DNA of 64,000 nucleotides from JADLGL01 sp963823045 (GCA_963823045.1 CAWGKA010000008.1:62001-126000); one strand, 5' to 3'. Shown: positions 25,611-35,533, counted from the first letter of the stretch. Made by a program: numbers and translations. Notes: generated by a model from the letters alone, not told the origin.

Positions 25611-26782
25611 GGGCGCACCGTCCGGTGCACCAGCAGAAGACCAACGGTGCCGAAGACGAGGCCGATGAGCAGCAGAACGCCGACGGCGAAGGCCGCTTCG
25701 CCATAGGCGCCGCCTGCGATATCGCCGAGGCCGCGGATGTACCAGGCGTTCGGCGTGGCGTAGCGCAGGGCGCCGAGGAAGCCTTCGCTTGAGCTGATCG
25801 GAACGAAGGTGCCGCCAAGCATCGCCATGGTCAGCGCCACGATCGATTGAAGGCTGCTGGCCTGTTCCGCCGTCCGCGCCAGGCCTCCGACGAAAGTCAT
25901 CAGGCCTGCGGCGGCAATCACGATGGCAATGATGATCCCCGCCGCGGCCAACGCATTTCCCCAATCGGCGCCCATGATCAGCGTCGAGGCAATTGCAAGC
26001 ACCGCCATTGCGATGATGCCGAGAAGGATGCTCGCGAGCGTCTTGCCGGCAACGATCGACGCCGGCCGGATCGGCGCCGCCAGAAGCCGCGCCAGAGTGC
26101 CGTTGGTGCGCTCCTCAAGCAGGCTGGTAGCCGACAGGCCGACCACGAAATAGGTGAAGAAGATGCCGAGGCCCGCGATGAAGAAGGTCGTGGTGTCGAC
26201 GACACGCGACCGGACCTCCGTCGCCTGCACCGCCACCGGACCGGCAAGCTCGGCGGCCTGCGCCGTTGCGGTGGCAATGTCGGCCACGCCGATGGCTCCG
26301 GCCTCCACCGCGGCCTGAGCCGCCAATGACGCCGTTCGCAATCGCCGCGTGAATTCCAGGGCGATTGCGGAGGCAACCGCCCGTCCAATCTGAGAATCGA
26401 CATTGCCGAGGACGCGGATCTCGGCCTGGCCCATGATCATCGCCGTCGACAGATCGGGCGGCAGAATGAAGACCGCATCGACGTCCCCGGCATCGACGGC
26501 GGTCTGCGCGTCGCCCTCCGTGTCGTAGCGCGTGAGGACAATGACCCCCTCTTCCTCGATGCCGGCAAGCATTTGGTCGAAGCCTTGGGCGACGGGACCG
26601 CCGTCTTCGTCGACGAGGCCAAAATCGAAGCTGACGTCGCCATCGGGACCGACGACATTGCCGAGGACGAGGTTGAAGATGAAGGCGAGCGCGAAGGGCG
26701 CGATGATGCCGATGATGAAGAAGGAGCGGTCGCGCAGGCGCTGCGCCAGCTCCTTGCGCGCGATGATGAGCGCGGCCCTCAC
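25607..26782 (-). CDS. ABC-2 type transporter permease (first subunit)
   Basis: 391 residues, same architecture as the downstream permease: N-terminal TM (SFFIIGIIAPFALAFIFNLV), a large external loop to about residue 185, then five to six TMs ending in AFAVGVLLLIGLVFGTVGLL. It starts 3 bp after the ATPase stop and overlaps the next permease by 4 bp. YbhF-YbhS-YbhR is the closest named arrangement. Confidence 0.88.
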   Translation of the reverse strand: MRAALIIARKELAQRLRDRSFFIIGIIAPFALAFIFNLVLGNVVGPDGDVSFDFGLVDEDGGPVAQGFDQMLAGIEEEGVIVLTRYDTEGDAQTAVDAGDVDAVFILPPDLSTAMIMGQAEIRVLGNVDSQIGRAVASAIALEFTRRLRTASLAAQAAVEAGAIGVADIATATAQAAELAGPVAVQATEVRSRVVDTTTFFIAGLGIFFTYFVVGLSATSLLEERTNGTLARLLAAPIRPASIVAGKTLASILLGIIAMAVLAIASTLIMGADWGNALAAAGIIIAIVIAAAGLMTFVGGLARTAEQASSLQSIVALTMAMLGGTFVPISSSEGFLGALRYATPNAWYIRGLGDIAGGAYGEAAFAVGVLLLIGLVFGTVGLLLVHRTVRP

Positions 26783-26785
26783 GGC

Positions 26786-27730
26786 TCAGTCCCTGAGCGC
26801 TTTGCCGGTGAGATGCAGAAAGACCGTTTCGAGGTCCGGTTTCTCCACCCTGACCGAATCCACGGTCATGCCATCCGTTGAGAGCGTGCGCAGGACGTCG
26901 GTCAACACGGCGCCGACATCGGGCGCCAGGACCGATATCTCATTGGCCAAGGCCGAGGCGTCTGAGACGCCCGGCAGTGCCTTCACCCGTTCGGCGCCGG
27001 CCTGCACGTCACCAGTGCCCATGACGTGGATACGCTCATTCTCGCCAACGAGGCGTACAAGCTCCTGCTGCGTGCCCTCGGCGAGAACTGTCCCCTTGTC
27101 GATGATGGCGACGCGGTCGCAGAGCCTCTGCGCCTCCTCCATATAGTGGGTGGTGTAGAGGACGGCGATGCCGGCGCGCGCGAGTTGTTCGATCGCCTCC
27201 AGGATCGCGTTGCGCGACTGCGGATCGACACCCACTGTCGGCTCATCGAGGACCAGCAGCGTCGGCGCGTGGATGAGGCCAATGCCGATATTGAGGCGCC
27301 GCTTCATCCCGCCCGAATAGGTGCCGGCGCGATCCTTGGCCCTATCGGCAAGGCCGACGACCCGCAACACCTCGTCGACGCGCTTGCTCAACTCCGCCGC
27401 CGGGATGTTGTAGAGCCGCCCAAAGAAGAGAAGGTTCTCGCGCGCCGAAAGATCCGGATAGATCGCCAATTCCTGCGGCACCAAGCCGATCAGCGACTTC
27501 GGCTTCAAAGTGTCGGTCTTCATCTCCATGCCGCCGACAGTGACTTTGCCTGCATCGGCGGCAAGAAGGCCGCAGATCATGGAGATCGTCGTCGTCTTGC
27601 CCGAGCCGTTCGGCCCCAGCAAACCGTAGGTTTCACCCTCGCCAATCTGAAATGAGAGGTCCTTCACGGCCTGGATGTGGCCGAAGCCCTTCGACAGGCC
27701 ATCAGCCTCGAGGATCGGTTGATCGGACAT
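26786..27730 (-). CDS. ABC transporter ATP-binding protein
   Basis: 314 residues. Walker A GLLGPNGSGKTTTISMI at about 35-50, Q-loop VPQELAIYPDLSARENL, signature TYSGGMKRRLNIGIGL, Walker B LLVLDEPTVGVD and the switch His in TTHYMEEAQ. The C-terminal extension of about 90 residues is typical of ABC-2 exporters (DrrA/NatA/YbhF group). First gene of a three-gene exporter operon with two permeases immediately downstream. Confidence 0.93.
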   Translation of the reverse strand: MSDQPILEADGLSKGFGHIQAVKDLSFQIGEGETYGLLGPNGSGKTTTISMICGLLAADAGKVTVGGMEMKTDTLKPKSLIGLVPQELAIYPDLSARENLLFFGRLYNIPAAELSKRVDEVLRVVGLADRAKDRAGTYSGGMKRRLNIGIGLIHAPTLLVLDEPTVGVDPQSRNAILEAIEQLARAGIAVLYTTHYMEEAQRLCDRVAIIDKGTVLAEGTQQELVRLVGENERIHVMGTGDVQAGAERVKALPGVSDASALANEISVLAPDVGAVLTDVLRTLSTDGMTVDSVRVEKPDLETVFLHLTGKALRD

Positions 27731-27842
27731 GACCGCGCCCCGTTACCGAAGGAACACCTGGAACAGGTATTAGCTTTCAGCTTTCGACTGAAATTGTCCA
27801 GCCGACGCGCAGCTTTACTGACGGATTCTTCGCCAGCGCCGG

Positions 27843-28898
27843 CTAAGGATTGAGGAGCCGCACCCCGCCATTGCCGGCTATGTCCTGATCCAATTCGCCT
27901 TCGAGGAAGCCGAGCACGAGGCGGCCCGAGCCGGAAATCCGCACCACCGGATCAACACCCGTCCCCGCGAAGCGAACACTGCCGGAGCCGGCGATCGTCA
28001 CATTGAAAGGCGATGCGCGACCTTCGTCGACGCGGACACTGCCGGAACCAGACACCGAGACGGAGAAGGCGCCATTGACGACGGCGGCGCCGACACTTCC
28101 CGAACCTTGCACGCTCGCGTGGAAGCCATCCGCGACGGCGCCGAGTTGCACGACGCCGGACCCGGAGACCGATGCCTCCAAGGAGGCCGCGCTGCCGGTT
28201 GTCACCTGCCCCGAGCCGGCGACGTTCACCGACAGAGCTCCGGCAACGTCGCCAACCACGAGGCGGCCGGAACCCGCCACCGAAAGGTCGGCCCGGCCGG
28301 CCATTCCGCCGAACAGCGAGCCGGAGCCGGCCACGGTGGCGTGGAGGTAATCGGCGACTGGTCCGAACGTAACCTCGGCGTCCCCAGAAACGCTGATATT
28401 GGCGGTCTGCGTGGCGCCGATCGTGCCCTCGCCGCGTTCGGCGCCGACGGTCAGGTCGCCTTCGCGGTCGCCGATCGTCCACCGCCCGATCAAGCCGTCA
28501 ATGTCGATCGCGACGTCGGCCGGCACCGTCAGCACCATCGTCGGATAGTTGTCGAGATCACGCATCTCGAACATCCAGCGACCGCGCCAGAACTCATACC
28601 AGCGGCGTTTCCGATCGGGCTCGCCATTCCAGCTGATCGTCAGCGTATTGCCGTCTTGCGTCACCGGCAGCAGCGCGAGCTGCGCCGTCGTCGCATCGAC
28701 ATGAAGGCCGATGGCCTCCCCGGCCGGCGCCGTCTCGATCGTCAGCGTACCGATGAAATCGTGGATGACGAGGCGATTGGCGTCGTAACTGTCGCTGAGC
28801 GCCGTTGGCGTACTGCTGCTGCCGCCACAGCCGGCCAGCAAGAGCGCCACGCCGAGCATAATGGCAGCACCGACACCGTTCCTCACCAAGTGAACCAT
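27843..28898 (-). CDS. DUF2807 lipoprotein with Gly-Ser-Gly ladder
   Basis: 351 residues from ATG 28898, which has GAGGAGGGGGCG just ahead. The signal peptide ends in the lipobox LLAGC (Cys at about residue 24). After a region of about 130 residues, the DUF2807 (putative auto-transporter adhesin, head GIN) domain follows: eight or so turns, each containing SGSG or AGSG and an alternating hydrophobic strand (VAGSGRLVVGDVAG, VSGSGSVRVDEG), the mark of a right-handed beta-helix. Probably a surface or periplasmic lipoprotein; function unknown. It lies 38 bp behind the Rieske gene. Confidence 0.85.
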   Translation of the reverse strand: MVHLVRNGVGAAIMLGVALLLAGCGGSSSTPTALSDSYDANRLVIHDFIGTLTIETAPAGEAIGLHVDATTAQLALLPVTQDGNTLTISWNGEPDRKRRWYEFWRGRWMFEMRDLDNYPTMVLTVPADVAIDIDGLIGRWTIGDREGDLTVGAERGEGTIGATQTANISVSGDAEVTFGPVADYLHATVAGSGSLFGGMAGRADLSVAGSGRLVVGDVAGALSVNVAGSGQVTTGSAASLEASVSGSGVVQLGAVADGFHASVQGSGSVGAAVVNGAFSVSVSGSGSVRVDEGRASPFNVTIAGSGSVRFAGTGVDPVVRISGSGRLVLGFLEGELDQDIAGNGGVRLLNP

Positions 28899-28936
28899 CG
28901 CCCCCTCCTCGAGCGGGGGCGCTTCGGCCACCTCGC

Positions 28937-29245
28937 CTAGGGTTTCACGACCCGGATTTCGTCGCCCTCGACGACCACCTCATACACCGGCAGCGGCTCC
29001 TCAGCGAGGCCGTCGAGGACTTCGCCTGTCTTCACGTCGAATTCGGTCATATGCCACGGACAGATCACCCGATCGCCCTCAAGCTCGCCGTCGACCAGCG
29101 GCCCGCCATCATGGGTGCAGATGCCCCCGAAGGCATAGCAGCGGCCGCCCACCTTGGCGACGACCACCTCCTCGCCGTCTATTTCGACGGCTTTCATCGC
29201 CCCTTCGGCAAGCCCGCTGAGGCTCAGTCTCGCTTCGCTCGCCAT
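28937..29245 (-). CDS. Rieske 2Fe-2S ferredoxin
   Basis: 102 residues from ATG 29245 (MASEARL). The two ligand motifs are GGICTHDGGPL (C-x-H, about 43-52) and VICPWHMTEFD (C-x2-H, about 62-70), as in the ferredoxin component of biphenyl-type dioxygenases and NirD-like proteins. It has no signal peptide. It starts 16 bp after the stop of the fatty acid desaturase, which suggests a role as its electron donor; this is inference. Confidence 0.9.
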   Translation of the reverse strand: MASEARLSLSGLAEGAMKAVEIDGEEVVVAKVGGRCYAFGGICTHDGGPLVDGELEGDRVICPWHMTEFDVKTGEVLDGLAEEPLPVYEVVVEGDEIRVVKP

Positions 29246-29261
29246 GGTCCCGTCCCCTCGT

Positions 29262-30407
29262 TCAGGCGCCGAGCGGCACCTTCGCGGCAATTCGTTCCAG
29301 AAGCATGCGATGAGCGCGCTCGACGATCTCATCAAGCGAGCGCGTCCGCGCCAGCAATGCCGACGCACGTTGCTGGATGTCGGCGCGGCTGGGCAGATGC
29401 GGCAGATGGATGGTGCCGAGAAGGTCTGCAGCCCTGTCGCGCGCGGCCGTCAACGCCTTGCCGAATTCGCTCGGCGCGTGCTCGACCGCGCTGCGGATGT
29501 TCTTGATGATGTGCTCAAGATCGAAGCTGTCGACCACTTCGCGCGCCGCCTTCTCGATCGTCTTGGCGCCAAGCCGCTGCTCGTTGCGCAGCACCGTTTC
29601 CGGCGGCGACTTGAGATCCCAGACAAGGCCGGTCCAGGAGAGCGCCTTCAGGATGTAATAGGTCGGGTCCCATTCCCACCAACGGAAGCCCTGTCGCACG
29701 CTGGATTGGAAAGCGTGGTGGTTGTTGTGCCAGCCCTCACCCATGGTGAAGAAGGCGAGCACCCAGTTGTTCCGGGAATCGTCGCCCGTGACGTAGCGCT
29801 TGCGGCCCGAGACATGGGCGACCGAGTTGATCGCGAAGGTGCCGTGATAGACGAGGATCGTGCTCCACACGAAGCCGACGACCAGGCCCGACCAGCCGCC
29901 GATCAGGAAGCAGAGCGTGCCCAGGACCAGCGCCGGGAACAATTCATAGTCGGCAAGCCAGCGGAGCTCCGGGTATTTCGTCAGATCCTTGATCTTGTCG
30001 AAGTCCGGCTTGTCGTGCTTCGGCACGAACATCCAGCCCATATGCGAATAGAGGAAGCCCTTGTGCCGGGGCGAGTGGACGTCCTCAGGCGTGTCTGAAT
30101 GGAGATGGTGATGGCGATGCTTGGACGCCCACCACAGGACGCTCTTCTGCGCGCTGGTCTGCGCAAGGAAGGCGAGCACGAACTGGAACCAGCGGCTGGT
30201 CGAATAGGCGCGGTGCGAGAAATAGCGGTGATACGCGGCGCCGATGGCGAAGATGCGAACGAAATAGAGCACCACCATCATCACCAGCGCCTGCACCGTG
30301 ACTCCGGTCAATATGGCGGCAAAGGCCGAAAGGTGGATCAGAACGAACGGGATCGTCTCCGGGTAGACGACGTCCTCGTCGCGATGGTGAATTGCGGGTT
30401 CGCTCAT
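29262..30407 (-). CDS. Membrane fatty acid (acyl-CoA type) desaturase
   Basis: 381 residues. The three histidine boxes are HRYFSHR (about 60-66), SKHRHHHLHS (about 95-104) and GEGWHNNHHAF (about 225-235), binding the di-iron centre. TMs flank them (IPFVLIHLSAFAAILTGVTV; YELFPALVLGTLCFLIGGW). It matches the stearoyl-CoA/acyl-ACP delta-9 family of bacteria. The C-terminal extension of about 90 residues after position 290 is helical and may be a regulatory or docking part. A Rieske ferredoxin gene follows at 16 bp. Confidence 0.9.
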   Translation of the reverse strand: MSEPAIHHRDEDVVYPETIPFVLIHLSAFAAILTGVTVQALVMMVVLYFVRIFAIGAAYHRYFSHRAYSTSRWFQFVLAFLAQTSAQKSVLWWASKHRHHHLHSDTPEDVHSPRHKGFLYSHMGWMFVPKHDKPDFDKIKDLTKYPELRWLADYELFPALVLGTLCFLIGGWSGLVVGFVWSTILVYHGTFAINSVAHVSGRKRYVTGDDSRNNWVLAFFTMGEGWHNNHHAFQSSVRQGFRWWEWDPTYYILKALSWTGLVWDLKSPPETVLRNEQRLGAKTIEKAAREVVDSFDLEHIIKNIRSAVEHAPSEFGKALTAARDRAADLLGTIHLPHLPSRADIQQRASALLARTRSLDEIVERAHRMLLERIAAKVPLGA

Positions 30408-30529
30408 GCGCTTTCCAACTGAGAACTGGCCAGATCCACTATCTCACCCCTGACCTTTTTGGCGAACGCGGCCATTTGACCGCCATCTGGCGTCCAAAGC
30501 CTTAGAGGCAACACGCCGCCCGGCACCGT

Positions 30530-30928
30530 CTACTGCTTTCCGGTCTGGCAGGGACCGCAAAGGCCACGGATTTCAACGGCAATCCGTTGCGCTGCAAACC
30601 CGCTCTTTTCCGCCGAACGGCGCAGCTGGGCGATCGCCCCGTCATCGTCGATTTCCTGCACCGAACCGCAATTCTCGCAGATGGCAAAGACGACGGCCTC
30701 GGCGGAATGATGCTCATGCGCGCAGGCGACATAGGCGTTGATCAATTCGACCCGGTGCGCGAGCCCTTCCTCCACCAACTGGTTGAGGGCGCGATAGACG
30801 GTCGGCGGGGCCGTGATGCCATGCTCGCGGACGGCATCGAGCACCTGATAGGCCGTCATCGGTCCTTCTGCCGAACGCAGCGCGCCATAGATCGGTCCGC
30901 GCGCGGAGGTTCGTTTCGGTTTCGCCAT
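30530..30928 (-). CDS. zur: Fur-family repressor, Zur-like
   Basis: 132 residues. The winged helix has MTAYQVLDAVREHGITAPPT and VYRALNQLVEEGLAHR; the metal-binding region has the HEHHSAEAVVFAICENCG block (C-x2-C) and a C-terminal GLCGPC (C-x2-C), the structural zinc site. The H-rich HEHHSAEA and short C-terminus favour Zur over Fur or PerR, as in other alphaproteobacterial zinc regulators. No znuABC genes are in the window, so the specificity is provisional. Confidence 0.8.
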   Translation of the reverse strand: MAKPKRTSARGPIYGALRSAEGPMTAYQVLDAVREHGITAPPTVYRALNQLVEEGLAHRVELINAYVACAHEHHSAEAVVFAICENCGSVQEIDDDGAIAQLRRSAEKSGFAAQRIAVEIRGLCGPCQTGKQ

Positions 30929-31071
30929 CGACCATCCCTACCGGCGGGCATGACTCACCTTTCGCCGCGCGCGCCTGCGGCGAATATCATGCCAAATGTC
31001 CACCGATTCAAGCGCTTGCGCCGTGGCGCCCCTCGCTTGCGACGCGCGACCCGGCGCGTGAATGGCGACCG

Positions 31072-32214
31072 CTATCGTTGTTCGAACGGCGTCAGATCCC
31101 AGATTAGAACATTGGAATCCTGCGACGAAGTCAGCACGTGCGACCCGTCGGGCGAGAACAGCACCGTCGTGATCTCCAGGCCGTGGCCGACCATGGTGCC
31201 AAGGAGCTCGCCGGTCGTTCCGTCGCGAAGGAACAGATGCCCGTCGCTGTAGCCGACGACCATAAGCGTCCCGTCGGGCGACAGCCCTATCGCGGTCGGA
31301 ACCGCATCGGAGGTGTTCGCACCAGGCAGCCGCATCCTCGCAATAACCTGACCGGTCGTGACGTTCCACAAGCGCGTCTGGCGGTCGCTTGAGGCCGTCA
31401 CCATGCGCCGCCCATCCGACGAGAACACGATCACCCGCACCTCTTGCTCGTGCGGATACTCGGCGATCAGGGACCCATTCTGCGGGTTCCACAGTCGAGC
31501 CATACCATCTGCCGAACCGGTTGCGAGCAGCCGGCCGTCCGGCGTGAACGTCATCGCCGCGACGATGCTGCCATGCTGCAGCAATGATTGCTGCTCGCCG
31601 GTCTCGGCGTCCCAGATGCGGGCGGTGTTGTCATAGGAGATGGTCACGATACGGCTGCCATCGGGGCTGAAGGCGGCGCGCCACACCAGGCCTTGATGGC
31701 CGGTCAGAACGTGCAGAAGGTCTCCCGTCTCGGCGTCGAACTCGCGCGCATTGTTGTCGTAGTAGGATGCGACGATCTTCGTACCGTCGGGCGAGTAGGC
31801 AGCGCTTGTCGCGGCGATCGGCCGGCCGCTCGTGCCCGTGACCGTCAGGTCCATCACCTGCTCGCCAGTTGTGGCATCCCACACCAACACCGCTCCGTCT
31901 CGGGCCGCGGTGAGGATGTGTGTCCCATCGGGCGAGAAGTGCGCCGTGTAGACCTCGCCGTGGTCGCCGCCGATGACCAGCAGCTGCCGCCTCGTCGCGT
32001 AGTCCCAGACGCGTGCGGTCCCGTCAGCCGAGGACGTGAGGAGGCGCGTGTAGTCGGACGAGAACTCGACGGCGTTGATCCAACCCGAATGGCGCCACAG
32101 CAGGCCATCGACTTCGACCGTGGCCGGCTCCGATTGCGCCAGCGCCCCAACCGAGGCCATGCCGATCCCGATGCCGAGCATCGAGCCGACGAGAATCCGA
32201 CCTACCGCTTTCAT
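31072..32214 (-). CDS. Secreted WD40 beta-propeller protein 1
   Basis: 380 residues. A signal peptide (GSMLGIGIGMASVGALAQS) is cut near residue 27. About eight WD40 repeats follow, each with an FSPDGT turn and a closing RxWD (TARVWDYATR, RIWDAETGEQ, RLWNVTTGQV, LIWDLTPFEQ). The most similar gene in the window is the WD40 protein at 35530-36654. WD40 domains serve as scaffolds; an exported form of this kind has no assigned role. No catalytic domain is fused to it. Confidence 0.88.
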   Translation of the reverse strand: MKAVGRILVGSMLGIGIGMASVGALAQSEPATVEVDGLLWRHSGWINAVEFSSDYTRLLTSSADGTARVWDYATRRQLLVIGGDHGEVYTAHFSPDGTHILTAARDGAVLVWDATTGEQVMDLTVTGTSGRPIAATSAAYSPDGTKIVASYYDNNAREFDAETGDLLHVLTGHQGLVWRAAFSPDGSRIVTISYDNTARIWDAETGEQQSLLQHGSIVAAMTFTPDGRLLATGSADGMARLWNPQNGSLIAEYPHEQEVRVIVFSSDGRRMVTASSDRQTRLWNVTTGQVIARMRLPGANTSDAVPTAIGLSPDGTLMVVGYSDGHLFLRDGTTGELLGTMVGHGLEITTVLFSPDGSHVLTSSQDSNVLIWDLTPFEQR

Positions 32215-32409
32215 CTGTGTTCCTCCCGCGAGGTTCCCCCTCGCATGTTCTGGGCAATTTCTCGCCGGAACCGGACCTTGGGCAAGTCAATCCTTCGCCA
32301 TCGATCCAGAAACGACGCGCAGCACCCTCCTCCCCGGAAAGATGTGCCGCCACGTCATATTTGACCCTTGTGGCTTTTCCTTGCCGCGAGGGCAAGCATC
32401 GAGACGGCT

Positions 32410-33636
32410 CTAGCCGCCTTCGGCAGGCTCACCAAACAACGCCACCGCCGCGGCCACGACGAAGAGGACGCCGTAGCCGACCAATCGCAGATTGCGACGA
32501 GAGACCTGGTCACCGGACACAACGACGACACGCAACGCCACCAGGCATTGGATCGCGTAGTAGAGCGCGAAGGCGCGCGAAGCATAGCTGATCAGGATGG
32601 TGACATCGGTGAGCCAGACGACCCCGATGGCAACGGGGATCAGCAGGAAATAGCCATATTGGGGCTTCAGCCGGCCGCCCGAGATTTCCGACAACAACCC
32701 CGTAGAAGCGAGGGAGTCGGCGACGGCGGCGGTGAACTGGCTTGCCGCAGCGCCGATCGTGACGGCGGCGGCGAGGCCGATCGCCAACTGATCGGCAACG
32801 TCCACCAGGGCCGTCACCCCGTCGCCCGCCGCGTAGCTGGTGATGAAAGGCGCGACCAGGGCGAAGAAGACGAGGTAGATGCCACCGGCGATGATCTGCG
32901 CCCGCCGCATGGTGCGGATGCGGAGGGCGCCGTCAAACTCGGAACCGAGATAGCGCGATGTCTCGAAACCCTGGCAGACCATCAGCAGGCCGAGCAGGAT
33001 GGCGACGTCGCGCAGGCCGAAGCTTGGCGTCGTCGGCCAAGTCAGCTGGCTGTGATCGATGACAAAAAGCCCTGCGGCGAGGGCCGCGCAAAGACCGGCG
33101 ATGACGGCAAGCTTCAAGGCGACCACGGCGGTCTCGACGCGCTCCACCGCACCAAGACCGCCCAGAACGCCCAAGCCGCCGATGAAGGCGAGAAGCCCGG
33201 TCGTCAGGACGCGGGCGACCGTCTCACTTTCGGCGACGCCGATCCCTTTCAGGACGAAGACGCCCAGCAGCGCGAGATAGTAGGCGACCGAGATGAAATA
33301 GGCGAAGGCGAGCGCCGCGTCGGAAAGACCCTCGAGCGCGATCAGCTGGCGATATTGGTGCTTGGCGAACAGCGGCTCGCCATAGCGAATGTTGAACCGA
33401 ATGACGTGACCGAGCGCAAAGGCGAGGACCAGCAGCGCGGCCATCGCCCAGATCGCCAGATTGCCGAAGGTTCCGATGAGCAGCGGTGCGGCAACGAGGA
33501 AGCCGGAGCCGATGATCGACGCCAGGGGCGTCACCGTGGCCTGCCAGCTCTTGCGATTGTTGAGGCGGAACAGAACGAACGCAGTGATCGCCGCCGCCAC
33601 GCCGGCGGCAATAAGGATGATCGCTTCGTCGCTCAC
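32410..33636 (-). CDS. Polytopic membrane protein, APC-superfamily-like transporter
   Basis: 408 residues with about eleven or twelve hydrophobic segments. TM1 contains PLASIIGSGFLVAAPLLIG, which resembles the unwound helix (IGSG) of amino acid/polyamine permeases, and a later segment has GLLMVCQGFETSRYLGSEF, like the TM6 glutamate/aromatic pattern of that superfamily. The substrate is unknown. It stands alone between the WD40 and FG-GAP genes; whether it works with the secreted beta-propellers cannot be judged. Confidence 0.65.
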   Translation of the reverse strand: MSDEAIILIAAGVAAAITAFVLFRLNNRKSWQATVTPLASIIGSGFLVAAPLLIGTFGNLAIWAMAALLVLAFALGHVIRFNIRYGEPLFAKHQYRQLIALEGLSDAALAFAYFISVAYYLALLGVFVLKGIGVAESETVARVLTTGLLAFIGGLGVLGGLGAVERVETAVVALKLAVIAGLCAALAAGLFVIDHSQLTWPTTPSFGLRDVAILLGLLMVCQGFETSRYLGSEFDGALRIRTMRRAQIIAGGIYLVFFALVAPFITSYAAGDGVTALVDVADQLAIGLAAAVTIGAAASQFTAAVADSLASTGLLSEISGGRLKPQYGYFLLIPVAIGVVWLTDVTILISYASRAFALYYAIQCLVALRVVVVSGDQVSRRNLRLVGYGVLFVVAAAVALFGEPAEGG

Positions 33637-33874
33637 GCCCGCGCCCCTCTGACGGTGACCCTAGCACACCACCGGACTCTGCCGCCGGCCCCGCACGAAT
33701 CGAAACGCACTGGCGCTAGTCTATGACGCGGTTGAGTCAGTCAATAATGAAGCTGATGTTGCGCAACGCACAACTGGGCTGAAATGTTCTCATCGCCGGG
33801 CAGCCAGCCCTCAACCGCGTTTGCCAATAACGGCCCCGCCAGCCTATCAAGAGCGTCGGGGAGAAACTGAGATC

Positions 33875-35533
33875 ATGCAAAGCGATAGGGCACGACGGAC
33901 AGCGCGGGCGGCAACCTTCCTCGGTTTGCTTTTGGCGAGCGGCCTGGCCTTCGCCGGACCGGCATCGGCAAGGGTCCAGCTTCATTCGGATTTCGACGGC
34001 GACGGCTTCGATGATCTCGCCGTCGCAATGCCCGGCTATGACGGGGGCGAGGTCGAAAATGCGGGCGCTGTGATCATCGTCCCAGGCAGCCCGACTGGCC
34101 CAAGCGCTGCTTCCGCCACCCAGATTTGGCGCCGCGCCGTCGATGGCATCCCAGGCGTTCAGACCGCGAATGAGCGTTGGGGCCTCGTCCTGAAAACGGG
34201 CGACTTCAACGGCGACGGTTACGACGACCTCGCCATCGGTTCCCCCCTGGCCGTCGTCGACGGTGTCGCCAATCGCGGCGACGTCGTCATTCTGTTCGGC
34301 TCCCGCGACGGCCTGAGCTCGACCGGGCTGCAGCACCTCGTCCCTGACGCCGATCTCGGCGCAGCCCTGTTCGGCGCCTCGCTCGCCGTCGGCAATTTCA
34401 ATGGCGACCCGTTGGCGGATTTGGCCGTCGGTGCACCCGGCGCAAACAGCGGCTCCGGTGCGGTTTTGGTCTATCAGTCGGCCTTCGTTGGCGCGATGGT
34501 GCTTCAGACCACGCTCACCGCCGACATGGCCAACATCGACGATCCGGCGGCACAGGGCGAAGCCCAGGCCTTCGGCGCGGCAATCGCAGCCGGCGCATTC
34601 AACCGGATCGGCGTCGGCCCGGGTCTCGACGACCTCGCTATCGCCTCACGCCAGCGCAATCGCGGCGGCGAGGCGGGCCCCTCCCCTGGCCGCATCTACG
34701 TCGCCCATGGTGGCGCCAATGAAGCGACGCGCGGCATCGGCTTCTCCGCACCGACGGAATTCTTCGATCTTGATCTCGGCACCGACCTGGTGCCCGACGG
34801 CAGTCTCTACGCCACGCTTCTTATTGCCGGCGATTTCGATGACGACGGGCTCGACGATCTGGTCATCGCCATGCCGACGGCCGGCGTCGTCACCGAAGAC
34901 GGAGCCCTCAGCCGAGCCGGCGCGATTCTGGCCATGTATGGCGGCGCCGACGGCTTCGTCATCGACCGCGCCCAGACGATCCTGCAGAGCATGGTCGGCT
35001 TCCGCGATGTCGTCGAAGCCGGCGACGAGTTTGCCACCGCCATCGCGGTGACCGACCTCAATGACGACGGCTATCTCGATCTGGCGATCGGGACCCCGCT
35101 CGAGGACGATTTCGGCCAGACCGACCGCGGCAATGCGCATTTCGCCTATGGCGGCGACCAAGGCATCGACACCGCGAGACGCGCCACCCTCCACCAGGAC
35201 ATGGACTACTACCCGGTCGATCTTGGACCGAGCCTTGACGGCGACCTCTACGCCGCCTCGCTCGGCACGGGGGACTTCAATGGCGACGGCTACGGCGATG
35301 TGGCGATCGGCATTGTCGGCAAGCCGGGCCCCGATGGCGAACCCGGCGCCGGCGCGGTGTTGTCGTTGCGCGGCTCGACGCAAGGCATCTTTACCGCGGC
35401 CAGCACGCTCATAGCACCGCAGACGCTCACGGGCATCGATCTCGGCCCGCTGGCGCAATCCTATCTAGGCCTGGAGCTCGGCGGTGGAACGGCGACATGC
35501 GGCATCGCCGCCCTTTGCATGCGTTTGCGCTAG
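33875..35533 (+). CDS. Secreted FG-GAP (integrin-alpha-like) beta-propeller protein
   Basis: 552 residues from ATG 33875 (GGGAGAAACTGAG ahead). A signal peptide ends near SGLAFAGPASA. Six or more FG-GAP repeats follow, with calcium-binding loops DFDGDGFDDLAVAMPG, DFNGDGYDDLAIGSP, DFDDDGLDDLVIAMP, DLNDDGYLDLAIGTP and DFNGDGYGDVAIGI. This is a seven-bladed calcium-loaded propeller often involved in surface adhesion. The C-terminus has a CGIAALCMRLR end with two Cys. Its stop overlaps that of the convergent WD40 gene within CTAG. Confidence 0.88.
   Translation: MQSDRARRTARAATFLGLLLASGLAFAGPASARVQLHSDFDGDGFDDLAVAMPGYDGGEVENAGAVIIVPGSPTGPSAASATQIWRRAVDGIPGVQTANERWGLVLKTGDFNGDGYDDLAIGSPLAVVDGVANRGDVVILFGSRDGLSSTGLQHLVPDADLGAALFGASLAVGNFNGDPLADLAVGAPGANSGSGAVLVYQSAFVGAMVLQTTLTADMANIDDPAAQGEAQAFGAAIAAGAFNRIGVGPGLDDLAIASRQRNRGGEAGPSPGRIYVAHGGANEATRGIGFSAPTEFFDLDLGTDLVPDGSLYATLLIAGDFDDDGLDDLVIAMPTAGVVTEDGALSRAGAILAMYGGADGFVIDRAQTILQSMVGFRDVVEAGDEFATAIAVTDLNDDGYLDLAIGTPLEDDFGQTDRGNAHFAYGGDQGIDTARRATLHQDMDYYPVDLGPSLDGDLYAASLGTGDFNGDGYGDVAIGIVGKPGPDGEPGAGAVLSLRGSTQGIFTAASTLIAPQTLTGIDLGPLAQSYLGLELGGGTATCGIAALCMRLR

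Noticed and set aside
33758..33767. Palindrome GTTGCGCAAC ahead of the FG-GAP gene as an operator
   Set aside because: Ten-base palindromes are expected by chance in 64 kb, and no second copy near a related gene was seen.
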